Program-made: the position numbers and the translations under genes
Source of the DNA: Cliona cf. orientalis
Lineage: Eukaryota > Porifera > Demospongiae > Clionaida > Clionaidae
Length of the DNA stretch: 64,000 nt
Assembly: GCA_963930775.1 (NCBI GenBank)
Contig: OZ005689.1
Coordinates: 19,491,775 to 19,555,774 of the forward strand
Direction of reading: 5' to 3'
The notes under the pieces: model-generated
The model's database searches: none
The model's input: the letters and a program-made list of their open reading frames with translations, nothing else
Told to the model about the DNA's origin: nothing
Shown here: piece after piece, positions 44,830 to 55,422 of the stretch
Numbering within the stretch: the stretch's first letter is position 1
How the letters are laid out: every line of letters begins with the position of its first letter

Positions 44830-44845
44830 CCATCCTCTCTCCTTT
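44830..44845 (-). other. Gypsy-2 polypurine tract
   Basis: Element strand AAAGGAGAGAGGATGG abuts the TG of the 3' LTR, the expected plus-strand primer position. Confidence 0.7.
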
Positions 44846-44856
44846 GTAAGAATGTC

Positions 44857-45837
44857 CTAGTAGGTGACGACATCTCCGCAGCGGATCACTGGTCTTCTTA
44901 TTCTTGTTGACCGTCGTAGTTCTACTGTGGGATCCACATTTGTATTGGGTAAGCTGGCAGGTTGTTCCAAACGATCTTGGTCTTCTGAGACCTGGCGACT
45001 GGTAAGAGGTCTATCTTGCTCGTTGTCAGAAGTATGCGTTGGGTCACCCACTAAATAATCCCAGGGGTCCAAGGGGTCTGGCTGGCAATTGGTAGACAAC
45101 CTGTAGGGTTTCAGTCGATTGTAATGCACTACAAGGTTTTTCTGAGGTGGAGTGTCTTTCTTGTACATCAAGCTGAAAGGGGTGGACTTGGTACTTTCAT
45201 GCACGCTGGTGCGATAGGCCAGCATGACCATTGGCAACTTCTTGTCCCTATCAACTTCGTTATCTGATGCAGCCTTACTTAACAGCGACAAGAGGGTGCA
45301 ATTAAACCTTTCAGTCATCCCATCTGATTGAGGGTGGTACGGAGTTGTCCTCGTTTTGCTCACGCCCAGAAGCTGGCACACTTCTTTCATGAGGTTGGAT
45401 TCAAAATTCTTTCCTTGGTCAGTATGCAGGAATTCAGGTGGGCCATGCCTTGCCACAAATTCATTGACGAATATGTTCTCCACCGTTTCCGCCTCCATAT
45501 TAGGAATTGCGTAAGCCTCGGTCCACTTCGTAAAGTAATCTCCGATGACGAGAATGTATTTGTTATCTCGTGGTGTTCGTGGCAGAGGCCCCAGAATATC
45601 CATAGCTACTCGCTACATTGGATTACCCGAGAGTGAGGTTTGCATTGGAGCTCGGTGTGGCTTTGAAGGAGATTTTCTTGAACTGCAGATCTCGCAATCT
45701 TGGCACCACGTCTCAACATCATACCTTTGCCTCACCCAATAAAAGCTCGAGCGAACTTTGTGCAATAGTTTAGCTGCACCAAGATGTCCCCCTGCCGGAG
45801 AATTATGGAGGTCTCAAAGGACTTTGGGAACTACTTC
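44857..45837 (-). pseudogene. Gypsy-2 integrase
   Basis: The zinc domain is readable at about 45800-45610 (GGHLGAAKLLHKVRSSFYW, then WCQDCEICSSRK) and ends in a stop. Frame 45603-44857 then gives the core: MDILGPLPRTPRDNKYILVI, LHTDQGKNFESNL and PYHPQSDGMTERF, with the D, D and E contexts present. The residues between FSLMYK and NLVVHYNRLKPYR are missing: the GPY/F-type C-terminal region is largely deleted (roughly 100 residues compared with related integrases). A Ser/Arg-rich tail (STRIRRP) follows. Confidence 0.85.
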
Positions 45838-46512
45838 TCATGGGATTACCAACTGCAGATGCTTGTTAGCTCCTGCCCCACTTACATCTTCCCATTGACG
45901 GTAGAGGATCTGACTTTTCAGTTGCATTTGTTGCCTTTGTGCCCATAAACTTTGTAGGGTGTGGCTTTCATCCAATGGGCATTTAGGGGGAATGGTGTTG
46001 GTTCCCAGCCATTCCATCATCTGTTTCAAGTCAGGATCAGACTGTTGCATGGTCGAGATCTCTTCTTCTGTCCACTGTGGGAAAAGGCTAAACAGCGCAA
46101 CAAGTGCCAAATCATTACGTGGGAAAAGGCTAACCAGTGCAACAAGTGCCGGATCATTACGAGGCTCTTCTCCAAAGGCCTGACCACATTGACTGCATGA
46201 TTGACGTGATAGAGCATCAGCATTCGTGTGTTGTGCTCCTGGACGGTGCTCAACCTTAATATCGAACTCTGCTAGTCTCTCCAGCCACCTTGCCACTTGT
46301 CCTGGCTCCCGAAAATTTTGTAGCCACTTCAGGGCATTGTGATCGGTTCTCACCAGAATCTGTCTTCCATACAAGTAGGGTCGAAAATGTTGGGTAGCCC
46401 AAACAAGTGCAAGCATTTCTTTTCTTGTGACGCAATATTTTCGTTCATTCTTTGTCAAGGCTCTACTTGCAAATGCAACAACTTGCTCCACTCCATCTAT
46501 TATCTGGGACAA
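45838..46512 (-). pseudogene. Gypsy-2 RNase H and connection
   Basis: Frame 46512-45838 reads VAFASRALTKNERKYCVTRK, LVRTDHNALKWLQNF and HRPGAQHTNADALSR, the three conserved blocks of gypsy RNase H, and then runs on towards the integrase zinc domain. A 42-bp tandem duplication at about 46080-46165 repeats RNDPALVALVSLFP. The upstream boundary with RT (about 46513-46670) is frameshifted. Confidence 0.85.
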
Positions 46513-46670
46513 GACAGCACCCAGTCCATTGCCGCTAGCGTCACAGTCCAGGATGAATGGATGCTGAAAGTTAGGGAATGCGAGTACGGGAGCCGTGATT
46601 AAGTGCGTTTTGAGTAGCTGAAAGGCTCGTTCACATTCCTCGGACCATGCCCACTGCTTTCCTTTCTCTG

Positions 46671-47605
46671 TTAGTTGCTGTAGTGGTGCTGTGAGGTGGG
46701 CTTCACAAATCTGCGGTAGTACGAGGCAAAACCAAGAAATTTACGGAGGTCATTAAGATTCATTGGTGTGCTCCAGGCTTCCACGCACTTTGTCTTTTCT
46801 GGGTCAATGTGGACACTTTGCTGTGACACGATATGACCCAGATAATGCACACTTTTCCTGAATAGACTGCACTTCCGTGGCTTAATCTTCAGCCCGGCTT
46901 GCTGTAAGCGTTGAAAAACTGCTTCCAATTTTTGAAAGTGATGTTCCACAGTGTGACTAAAGATGATAATATCATCCAAGTATACAAGACATGTAGACCA
47001 GTGCAGCCCGGCAAGAGCAAGCTCCATCAGCCGCTGGAATGTGCTCGGAGCATTGCATAATCCAAATGGCATTACTTTGAATTGGTAAAGCCAAATGGGG
47101 TCACGAATGCCGTTTTCTCCCAATGTCTGTCTTCCATTTCTACTTGCCAGTAGCCACTGGCTAAATTGATTGTTGAAAACCACTGTGCTCCGGCTAATGC
47201 ATCCAGGGTGTCATCTATACGTGGCAGCGGGTGTGCATCTTTTCTGGTGACCGAATTCAACCGCCGGAAATCGATGCAGAAGCGGGAGGACCCATCTTTT
47301 TTCTTCACCAAGACAATGGGTGACGACCAAGGCCCATATGCTGGCTCGATCACATCTTGATTCGGCATATCATCATCGATCATTGACCGAACTTCCTCAT
47401 GCTGGTGTAGTGGAAGCCTTCTTGCAGGCTGCTTGATGGGGGTAGCATCTTGTGTATTGATCTGATGTTTGATTTTGTTGGTTCTTCCGATGTCTCCATC
47501 CGCCGTGGAGATTATGTCCGCATAGTTGGTTATCAGTTCACCAAATTTTTGTTGTTCAGACTGGGTTAGACCCTCCACACTACACTTCATTCCCCCTTCT
47601 TCCAA
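46671..47605 (-). pseudogene. Gypsy-2 reverse transcriptase
   Basis: Two overlapping frames. 47605-47072 has the fingers and first palm motifs (WSSPIVLVKKKDGSSRFCID, LDALAGAQWFSTINLASGYW). 47183-46671 has [19 protein letters not shown] and VYLDDIIIFS, the YLDD catalytic box, then the thumb (YLGHIVSQQ, LRKFLGFASYYRRF). A one-base shift near 47080-47090 separates them. Confidence 0.9.
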
Positions 47606-48357
47606 AACGTTGGAAGAAGGGGGCTCATGCTGTGTGGCTCGATTTGTCTTGGTCTCAATTGAATGAACTTGGCTTCCTGACTATACAGTTGGAAGATTCC
47701 CAGCTTTTCGGATTTATAAACTACAATGGGAGCAAATGTTGGGTTAAGCACTTGTACAGTAATGAAACCGTTTCTGTTCATAGACAGTGAGTGGGCAACA
47801 TACAAGCCATGCATGTCAACAAATTTAGGCTCTGGTTCCATCATGTCCATGCAATCATGCATACTGGAGGATGCGAGCTCTGCTTCCAACCACACTTGGT
47901 GTCTCACTGGTATAGTGATTGTATTGCTGACTCCCACATGGCATGCCATTGCTTCTCTCTCCTTCCTTGTGTTCTGCAGTGGAATTTCTTCTCCACGAGT
48001 TATCATGACATGTCGTTGCAGATCCACAATGCAGCCTTTGTTGGTTAAAAAGTCTGCACCGAGCAGGCATTCCTGCATCAAATTATCGGCAACTAGCACC
48101 AAGTGCTGAACACAGGTCTTTCCTATCTGTACGGAAACTGTGGCCTTACCAAGAAGGGCCAGATTCTCACCATTGGCGGCAATCACTGGCCGCTCGGGCT
48201 CTCTCAGACTGGTGGAGTTGGAGGAGTTACTCAACTTCCAGGCATTAGCATGGAGAATGGTTACTGCTGATCCGGTGTCAACCAACATTGAGACGGGATG
48301 GCCATTGATGCTCCCGTTAATTGAGACAGTGGGTCCGTACATGACGCTATCAGTCAC
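47587..48357 (-). pseudogene. Gypsy-2 aspartic protease region
   Basis: Frame 48357-47587 includes MLVDTGSAVTILHANAW (catalytic Asp in DTGS) and CLLGADFLTNKGCIVD, the standard pair of protease motifs, then a linker to RT. It follows the knuckle in the same frame, so gag and pol were probably one polyprotein, now split by stops. Confidence 0.85.
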
Positions 48358-48394
48358 TGAATAATTCTCCTCTGCCTTCCTCTGTCTTCCTGCT

Positions 48395-49251
48395 GGCCTT
48401 CTAGATCTTTTAGCATGGGGGCAGTTGCGTCGGATATGCCCGGTCTGACGACATCCCCATCACACAACTTCAGAACCCTGCTGGTTTTCTGACCCCTGCG
48501 GGAGGGGGCCACTGCTAGCGCGTAGTCTAGCGAGCTCTTCTGTCAACTTTTGGACTTGGGCAGTTAATTCGCTGACCTTCAATTCCATTAGATCTCTCAT
48601 ACCACTTGCTGTGGCATTGGCTTGGGATGACATTTCGCTGTCTTGACTACCCAATTCCAACAGCAAAGACTTGGCTGGGTTTCTCCCCGTTTGGAGGTGC
48701 TGTTGAGCCACCTCAATGGACTCCAACTTGCGAGCATCTTTGAGGGCACCATCCAGTGAAGAAGGCATGTCTCGCATTAGTTGCAATTGGATCCTTGGTG
48801 AATTCAGTCCTTAAATAAACAAGTTACGAGTTAACTCTTGCAGGGGTGCATGTTCCCAGTCAGGGTATGCCTTGCTGGCCAGAAGCTTTAGGTATCCTGC
48901 AAAATCCGACAGCGGCTCATCTCGTTGCTGGACCCAGGTCTGCAGTTTTAGCTGCCACTCCAACTCAGTTCCCTTTGGGGCATATATTTGTTCAAGGCAT
49001 TCATTCACAGCCTTAACATCTGTGTTACCGGCCAATCCCATCCGATTCACAACTCTCAATGGCTCGTCCTCTAACAGAGGTAGTAGCTCCTTCACCCATT
49101 CTGCTTCCGGGATTTTATTCTGCTGTACGTACAGCTCGAATCGAAGCCACCAGAGATTGAAGTCGCTATTAACTGTGAAGCGTGGGGGAGGGCGAGCACT
49201 CATTCGCACCATCGTAGGACGAGAAGTAACAGCTGAATCGTCATCAGACAT
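48395..49251 (-). pseudogene. Gypsy-2 gag with a broken zinc knuckle
   Basis: Starts at 49251 (MSDDDSAVTSRPTMVRMSAR). A capsid-like region (LRFELYVQQNK, WQLKLQTWVQQRDEPLSDFA) is followed by a TAA at about 48809-48811, then the same frame continues (SPRIQLQLMRDMPSS, a Leu-rich coiled-coil-like stretch). At the knuckle WGCRQTGHIRRNC the first Cys codon is TGA. Without these two stops the frame would run on into the protease. Confidence 0.8.
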
Positions 49252-49255
49252 GCTA

Positions 49256-49272
49256 TCCCACTCCTGACACCA
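49256..49272 (-). other. Gypsy-2 primer-binding site (tRNA-Leu type)
   Basis: The plus strand reads TCCCACTCCTGACACCA, identical to the 3' end plus CCA of animal tRNA-Leu (CAG type, as I recall it). It lies one base inside the 5' LTR. The gag ATG at 49251-49249 is only four bases further in. Confidence 0.8.
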
Positions 49273-49273
49273 C

Positions 49274-49980
49274 TGTAATAATTGTCAATAGTTCTTGAGC
49301 AGATAATGTTGAATAAGGAATTGGACACAATCAGAGTCACCAGGGTTTCATTTAGGATTTCTGTCAAGAGGGGGGCAAACGTGACAATTCCAGAGTTAAG
49401 GGGGGGGGCAAAGACTATAGTATGTTTTCCCATCCGTGAAGAATGACATTGTGCTCATTAACTTCATTATATTAGGGGGGTCTGGGGGTATGCTCCCCCA
49501 GGAAGATTTTTTAATGTTTCAACCTCTGAGACTGTTTCTAGGCACTCAGATGGGGAATGTCTGCCACTGGTTCCCCTCTATTTCAAGTCAAATGTTGCAA
49601 GGATGTGGGATGTGTCTCATACTGCACGTAGCGCGAAGCTTTAGCTAATTTATGGCTTAAAAATGAGCAAAACTGCCACTTTGGACACTTACACCGTTTA
49701 AATCTTTTACTTGTGCATGTATTGCATGTATGAATGGCAGCTACTCTCAAGGGGGGGGCAGCCAGCTTCCAAGGGGGGGGGGGGCGAGTGACCCCTCCCG
49801 CCCCCCTAAATGAAACCCTGGTCACTAGGGTCTAGGAGGTAGCTATACAAAAATCAAGACTACAGAAAGCATGAGACCAGGGTTGTTAGACAGAAACAAT
49901 TAGTATGCACAGTCAGTTGCATGTCTCCAGATTTAAGCATTACATTATTATACAATGTTTGCAAAACAGTCTACCCGCCA
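49274..49980 (-). repeat. Gypsy-2 5' LTR, interrupted by a MITE
   Basis: On the element strand it begins TGGCGGGTAGACTGTTTTGC and ends TTATTACA; about 222 bp without the inserted MITE and its TSD copy. It aligns throughout with the 3' LTR. Confidence 0.85.
49341..49820. mobile_element. hAT-like MITE, 5-bp TSD, in the 5' LTR
   Basis: Ends CAGGGTTTCATTTAGGATTT and, on the minus strand, CAGGGTTTCATTTAGGGGGG. TSD GTCAC at 49336-49340 and 49821-49825. G-rich runs inside. The uninterrupted 3' LTR shows the empty site. Confidence 0.92.
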
Positions 49981-49982
49981 GC

Positions 49983-51881
49983 TCCCTTTTTCCTTAAACT
50001 CTTCAACAAAGAGTGGGAACAATTCATTGACGTACGTGGTAGACAGTCTATTCCGGACAAAGGAGTGATCCGGGTATACCTGCTGAAAGAGAGCAAGGTA
50101 GGTGAACTTAAATAATTTTATGTGGGTGTAAGATTTCAATTTATAAACTGCCAGGATGATCTGTACAAAATTTAGTGTGTAGTGGTATTCAGTGATATAT
50201 GTATTTTCTCTGTAGCCATCGACTTCGGCATTGGCCACTTCGATAGTGACTAGTTCAGATGTAGTAATATCTGATGTGGTGATTCCAGCTACATCAGAGG
50301 TTCCAGTGTCGACAGCACTCACAGCTGCAGCTGATGGATTATCAACCGCTGGACCTCGAAAACAGCTGAAACTAAAAGTGGACAACTCAGGTGTTGGGTT
50401 GGTGAACGTGAAAGAACCATCAACTAGTGAAGTAAGGCATCAGACATTGTGATGCACACACACTCAATAGTAGTGCAATTAGCCTCATCCCCAGGCTATC
50501 CTGGGGGAAGGGAAAGGAGAGCCTGGTATTTAATAACAACATGTGCATGTGTGAACAAAAATAGCTGGATAAAAATTTTTAATGTTTGCACGATCTAAAA
50601 CCTCCTAGACACACACCATCACTGGCCCCAATGGCCCATGGACAGGACATTTTGGTGCATGAGCATGTGGTGGTTACCAGTTTCCCTGCCCAAGAGACAA
50701 GACTCAAGTTAATAACCCAGCCTTTGCACGTTTATGCCTGCCAGGAGAGGCTGGTTTTATGTGTGGTTGTCAGAATCTCTTAATTACATTGCATGCTCAG
50801 CTGGCCACTGCTGCACAGCTGGCTAGTGTTGCTGTGTAAACTATGACTGCACCCTTATCCTCATAAAGGTACTTAGTAAACATGGACCCTTTGAGCTTAT
50901 GCCTCCACATTTGGGTGTTACAGTTGTGTATTATGATTAGTATTTGTATTATCCAGGAAAGTAATCCTGACATGGATCAAGAGGAAATAAAAAGAGAAGC
51001 GATTATTTTCAAGAAAGAGCCACTTTTGACTTATTCTCTTTGAGTAAATGAAGCAGCACAAGAGATTTGTTTACGCAAACCCAGCTTATTACGAAATAGG
51101 GGGAAGCTGCTTGAACTTTCCAAAGAGCGAGTTCATAATGATGGATATGTATACCGGAAAGGAAAGTCTAGATCCAAATCATATGGTAGTGGCATAGAGG
51201 AGGAAACTCGCAACAAGCGTCCAAAGACGAATGTTCAAGAACGCACCAGCCGTATGAAGATGATCAAAGAAGAACTTTCTGATTTAAAGGATCGTGTATC
51301 ATTTAAGCATAAAAGGCTAGATGCAGCAGAATTGTCCAAGAACTACAAGCTATGTGACCAGCTGAGTGAAGAAGTGGCAGAGCTGAACAAGAGCAAACGG
51401 TTACTTGAATTAGAAATGGGTATATTACGTGAGAAAGAAAGCAGATCTCGTTATTATAAACGTAAAACTAAAAGGGAAAGCCAGTGACAGTAGTTCTTCC
51501 ACTTTCAGTGCACTATCAGTACGTAACAAGAGCCCGTTATTCAGACCTCCCATGATGAGTCCTCCAGTGAAAGGTGTTACTCGATTAATAAGTCCTCCTC
51601 CTATCACTGTAAGTGCTCCAAGCACATCAAGCCAAGCTCATGCACTTGAGTCCACTTTTTTGTCTGAACCAATGGAACTACAGCAGCCTGCCAGATCGCA
51701 AGTGACTCAGGAATGCATCGATCTCACACTCACTGAGCAAGCTCAGCAAGGTTTCTTGCATGAGTGCAAAGTTGTATCCAGTGAGCACCATGACCCCTTG
51801 CTTGAGGAAATTGAGACCCCCTTCACTCAGCATGTCTCGAGTGATGATGACCAGACTCGACAAGAGCATGTACATGAATGA
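49983..51881 (+). pseudogene. unknown gene: coiled coil and SUMO-interaction-like motif
   Basis: Exon about 49983-50097 (LFNKEWEQFIDVRGRQSIPD; donor AAG/GTAGGT) is cut on its 5' side by the Gypsy-2 LTR. Exon 50216-50431 (Val/Ser/Thr-rich, then GPRKQLKLKVDN; donor GAA/GTAAGG). Exon 50957-51487 (ESNPDMDQEEIKREAIIFKK; one TGA at about 51041; then NDGYVYRKGKSRSKSYGSG and a coiled coil of about 70 residues rich in Leu, Lys and Glu). Phases are all 0. From about 51488 the frame shifts and reads a Ser/Pro-rich tail with ECIDLTLTE, a plausible SUMO-interacting motif, to 51881. Family unknown. It may be the 3' part of the decayed gene at 42832-44391. Confidence 0.5.
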
Positions 51882-52282
51882 GACTGAGTCATCAATTGAT
51901 GAAGATAATCAACCTTTTTGATCTGGCCTCCCTGCAAACAAAGTTATACAGGTAGGCCTATTGCTGAACTGATGCACATATTCACCGCACACCTTAAGAA
52001 TAGTCCAAGTAACTACGAATACATTTCCGAAACCGTTTCCGTTAGTAAGCTAAATGTGATAGGATCTGAGAAAAGGGGTAATTTCGTGCAAAACGCCAAA
52101 TTTTGACATTTTTCAAGTTGCCACCACTCAAAGGTACCAAGAGCCACAGGCTTTATTCTTGGTTTATAAGCACCCCAGCCCTTCTACTAAAGAAATCCAA
52201 CGTTAGAAAGCCTAGCTATGTTCTTACCTGAAATGGTGGAGCTCCAAAGTGAGGCATAAAACGGCCGATTTTCGACCGCGTG
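51882..52282. other. no gene recognised
   Basis: Spacer before the BEL/Pao fragment. Short frames only. Confidence 0.4.
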
Positions 52283-53570
52283 CGGCCGGCGGTCTGGACC
52301 TGCTGGAGCACCTGTTACTATAGAAACAGAGTTTGGCTGGGTTGTCTGTGGCGGTAACACTACCTCCTCCTCCGATGACATCAACCTCCATGCTGCATCA
52401 CATCACGCATCCGCAGTGGGTAGCGATGACATTCTCCGCAAGTTTTGGGAGATTGAGGAATCACCCTCAAGCTCGCCTGTTCTCACACTTGAAGAACATT
52501 CTGTCGTTCAGCACTTTGACACAAATCACCGTCGGACGAAGAGTGGAAGATTTGTTGTACCCTTGCCGAGGAGGCCTGACGCGAAGCCTATTGGTGAATC
52601 CAGGTCTCAAGCTGTTCGCAGGTTCCTCTCACTGGAACGCTCACTTCACCACAAGGATAAGTTTCACGAAGTCGATACTGTTGTGCAGGAATATATCACA
52701 CTTGGACATGCAGAGGTTGTACCCATTGAGGACACTGACAAGGATCCTTCCGCAGTATTCTACTTACCTATGCATGTTGTCTATAAAGATTCGAGCACCA
52801 CCACCAAAGTTAGAGCAGTTTTTGACGCATCTGCTAAGTCAGCTTCTGGTGTTTCACTGAACGACACATTGCTCGTTGGCCCTACTGTTCACCCTCCACT
52901 CATCGATGTTTTGTTACGATTCCGAATGCATCATGTTGCCCTCACCACAGATGTGAGCAAAATGTATAGAGCCGTGGAGTTGGTGTTTTCCGACCGAGAC
53001 TATCACCGTTTTGTTTGGAGATCATACCCGAATCGATTGTTGAAGGATTACCGAATGAGGAGAGCAACCTTTGGTGTCTCAGCATCATATTTTGCTGCCA
53101 ACATGGCAGTGAAGCGCAATGCTATTGAGTTGGCTGACAAGTATCCACTGGCTGCTGCTGCGGTGCACAAATCATTTTACGTCGATTATGGTCTGACTGG
53201 TGCAGACGACATCGAGTCTGCTATCACCCTCAAGAGGCAGCTCCAAGATCTGCTTATTCATGGAGGTTTCATGCTCATAAAGTGGAACTCGAGTGAGCCA
53301 CTCGTACTGCAGGCGATCTTCCCTGACCTGCGTGAATCAAAGGAAGTGCATTCGATCTCTAGTTCAGAGCAGGACTACATCAAGACCCTCGGTCTGGAGT
53401 GGAATACTGCTACAGACATATTTCACATAACCATCTCTGAGCTACCATCGTCAGAAGCTGTGACCAAGAGGACCCTCATATCCAACATTGCGAAAGTGTT
53501 TGACGTTTTCGGATGGTTTGCCCCAGCGACTATCACCGCCCATGGGCCTTCTTTCACGAGGGTACAGTAC
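52283..53570 (+). pseudogene. BEL/Pao reverse transcriptase fragment
   Basis: A long plus-strand frame begins near 52283 with GPAGAPVTIETEFGWVVCGG, the linker typical of BEL/Pao pol, then LRKFWEIEES and the RT: PMHVVYKDSSTTTKVRAVFD, SLNDTLLVGPTVHPPLIDVL, LTTDVSKMYRAVEL, FGVSASYFAANMAVKR. The active-site box is FYVDYG where FVDD is expected, so one catalytic Asp has become Tyr. Homology ends after KVFDVFGWFAPATIT at about 53545. No protease, RNase H, integrase or LTRs here: a fragment. Confidence 0.85.
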
Positions 53571-53606
53571 ATTTTTATCATCATGATCATCCTTATTCTA
53601 ATGTAG

Positions 53607-54175
53607 GTACTTACTCTCTAGACGATACCAACTACAGGATATGCAAGTGTGCACTACCAAATGCCACTAAATTATCTGGCAGCAGAGGAAGGGCATGGAT
53701 ACTGAACAATTGTGGACTTCAATCTATCAAAGGTAAATGTGAAGATTTGTCCTAACATGAAGTGTCAAACCAGGCATGGATTTATAGACTGAAAGTCAGG
53801 TACTTACCTAATATAGTTTGTTTGCAGATTGACCGATGCAAACATTTAATCTTCCATTGTTCAGGTATTTTCAACATCAGCAACAAGTTGATGGTCTCCT
53901 TGGATATCATATTGGAGATGAGGGAGCACATCAGGAAAGAGGAACCCCCTAGTAATGCTACAAATGCTGTTATCATGGCAGCATTGCTGCAACCATCCGA
54001 ACCTCTCCTTACTGAAAGTGAATTTCGATACTTGATGGAGAAATTATATGATGGGTACTTTGGTTTTGAAGTTCTCATGGACAGAGACAATAATGTGGAA
54101 TCTGTGGAGTGTGTCCAATACTTGAAAGTGGAGATAGGAATGCAAAAAAACTGCACACCAATCTCAAATGAAAAG
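53607..54175 (+). CDS. two exons of an unknown gene
   Basis: Exon 53607-53732 (TYSLDDTNYRICKCALPNAT, ends AAAG/GTAAAT) and exon 53865-54175 (acceptor TTGTTCAG; NKLMVSLDIILEMREHIRKE, TESEFRYLMEKLYDGYFGFE; donor AAG/GTACGC) join in phase 1 without stops. The second exon is helical in character. No family recognised. It might continue into the OTU-like exon at 54987, whose phase fits, but repeat DNA lies between. Confidence 0.45.
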
Positions 54176-54189
54176 GTACGCACATAGTA

Positions 54190-54845
54190 TTATCAGTCAA
54201 AGAATACAAGACCACTGCATTATTACAAGTATAAAAAAATATTTAAATAAAGTGAAGGATGAAGTAGGGATGATCAGGTCAAAAAGTACACAAAGAAAGA
54301 TTTGTCGTAGGGATAATCATATACACCATACATCCCTACGTGCAAGGTGATTCCTTCATATGCTGTTATGTCTTTGATGATTACTCGTAATAATAAAGGC
54401 CTGCTGTGAGCTTTTGTTATCTCAAATTCATCATGGATTGGTGAATAATATATGACACTGTACATTATAACCCTAATATTTCCTTATCACTTAATTTAGA
54501 CGTTTAGCTACGGTGATTGATTAAGTTTATTTATTACTACTCACAGAGATTGACACTATTTGAAGATTAACTTTCAATCATAAAGCTACGTTCAGATTTT
54601 ACCTATTATGAGGCTCAGTTCTAACAGTGCTGCCAACTCATGATCACAGTCTGAAAACGATATGAGTTTGGGGGAGTGGATATGCTATTGACCAGGCATC
54701 TCATTTTATTAAACCATGGAGGCTCAAAAATCAAGCAAAGGGATGTCTAAAAACAAGTCTGATATCGATATGAGTTTGGGGGAGTGGATATTATGCTATT
54801 GACCAGTCATCTTATTTTTGAATAAGTTTATTATTATCACTAACA
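54190..54845. mobile_element. foldback repeat copy Q1
   Basis: Shares over 500 bp, inverted, with Q2 (57527-58115): landmarks are GGATGAAGTAGGGATGA, GATTTGTCGTAGGGATAATC, CCTGCTGTGAG and GATATGAGTTTGGGGGAGTGG. The right part is duplicated (the last landmark occurs at about 54660 and 54771). Terminal sequence is complete only on the left. Confidence 0.7.
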
Positions 54846-54857
54846 GAGATTGACACT

Positions 54858-54932
54858 ATTTGGAAGCTAAGCTATTGCTAGCTGTTGGTGCACGAGTCAT
54901 GCTACGTCGTAACATTGATACCAAAATTGGAC
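54858..54932 (+). pseudogene. Pif1-like helicase C-terminal scrap
   Basis: Reads LAVGARVMLRRNIDTKIGLV then NGAT and a stop. This is the motif near the C-terminus of Pif1 and Helitron helicases (GA.VMLRRN.D...GLVNGA). Only about 25 residues remain. Confidence 0.6.
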
Positions 54933-54986
54933 TGGTAAACGGTGCCACGTGCTAGTGACCATGATATTGTACTTGTAAATGTACAG

Positions 54987-55378
54987 GGAGGAAGTGGAAC
55001 CTGTCCATTCAGATTCCATCCCATAGACGAAGCCTGGCAGCATGCTGCATGCCACCGTGTTGGTGTTAATTTTGTGACAAAGTGTGACCTAGGTGAAGGC
55101 GGTCCCAATGTCCCCTCACTCATCCACGTAGGTGCGGACTCATTAAAAGAGATGGCAACCGTTTGTTCCTTTCCTTTTCCTATCTCATAACTGGAACTGA
55201 ACGACAGCATGCGCAAGTGCGTCGGGTGATTGTCAACCACTTACGCCTTATTGAGCGTTGGATGTTGCCCCATTTCAGTGACAGGGGTCTCAGTGCCACT
55301 GCATATATTGAAGGCACTGACATGGACAGAAATGGAATGTGGGGTTTGGATGTTGAAAATTTTGACTTTGGCCCATAG
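54987..55378 (+). pseudogene. OTU-type cysteine protease-like region, inactive site
   Basis: After a TACAG acceptor the frame reads CPFRFHPIDEAWQHAACHRV and GGPNVPSLIHVGADSL. Near 55150 a shift leads to RDGNRLFLSFSYLITGTERQ, which corresponds to the OTU motif GDGNCLFR...ITG: the catalytic Cys codon is CGT (Arg). The rest (VRRVIVNHLRLIERWMLPHF, TDMDRNGMWGLDVENFDFGP) fits the OTU domain up to the stop at 55376-55378. OTU domains accompany some Helitrons, and a Pif1 scrap lies just upstream, so TE origin is plausible. Confidence 0.6.
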
Positions 55379-55383
55379 GTTAA

Positions 55384-55386
<3 letters not shown>

Positions 55387-55421
<35 letters not shown>

Positions 55422-55422
55422 A
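55387..55422 (+). repeat. (GT)n microsatellite
   Basis: About 16 GT dinucleotides, ending TATGTATATG. Confidence 0.95.

Larger units (their letters stand above)
44596..49980 (-). mobile_element. Gypsy-2: Ty3/Gypsy retrotransposon with both LTRs
   Basis: Minus-strand element, 5' LTR at 49274-49980 and 3' LTR at 44596-44829, with gag, zinc knuckle, protease, RT, RNase H and integrase between. A tRNA-Leu-type primer-binding site and a purine tract are present. No matching target duplication is visible outside the LTRs (ACAAG on the left, GCTCC on the right). Several nonsense changes, one integrase deletion and a MITE in the 5' LTR show that it is dead. Confidence 0.9.

Noticed and set aside
44590-49985. 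A 4-5 bp target duplication around Gypsy-2
   Set aside because: Flanks ACAAG and GCTCC do not match, and shifting the LTR ends by a few bases does not help.
51030-51050. In-frame TGA as a selenocysteine codon
   Set aside because: No redox context and no SECIS-like structure was apparent. A nonsense mutation is simpler.
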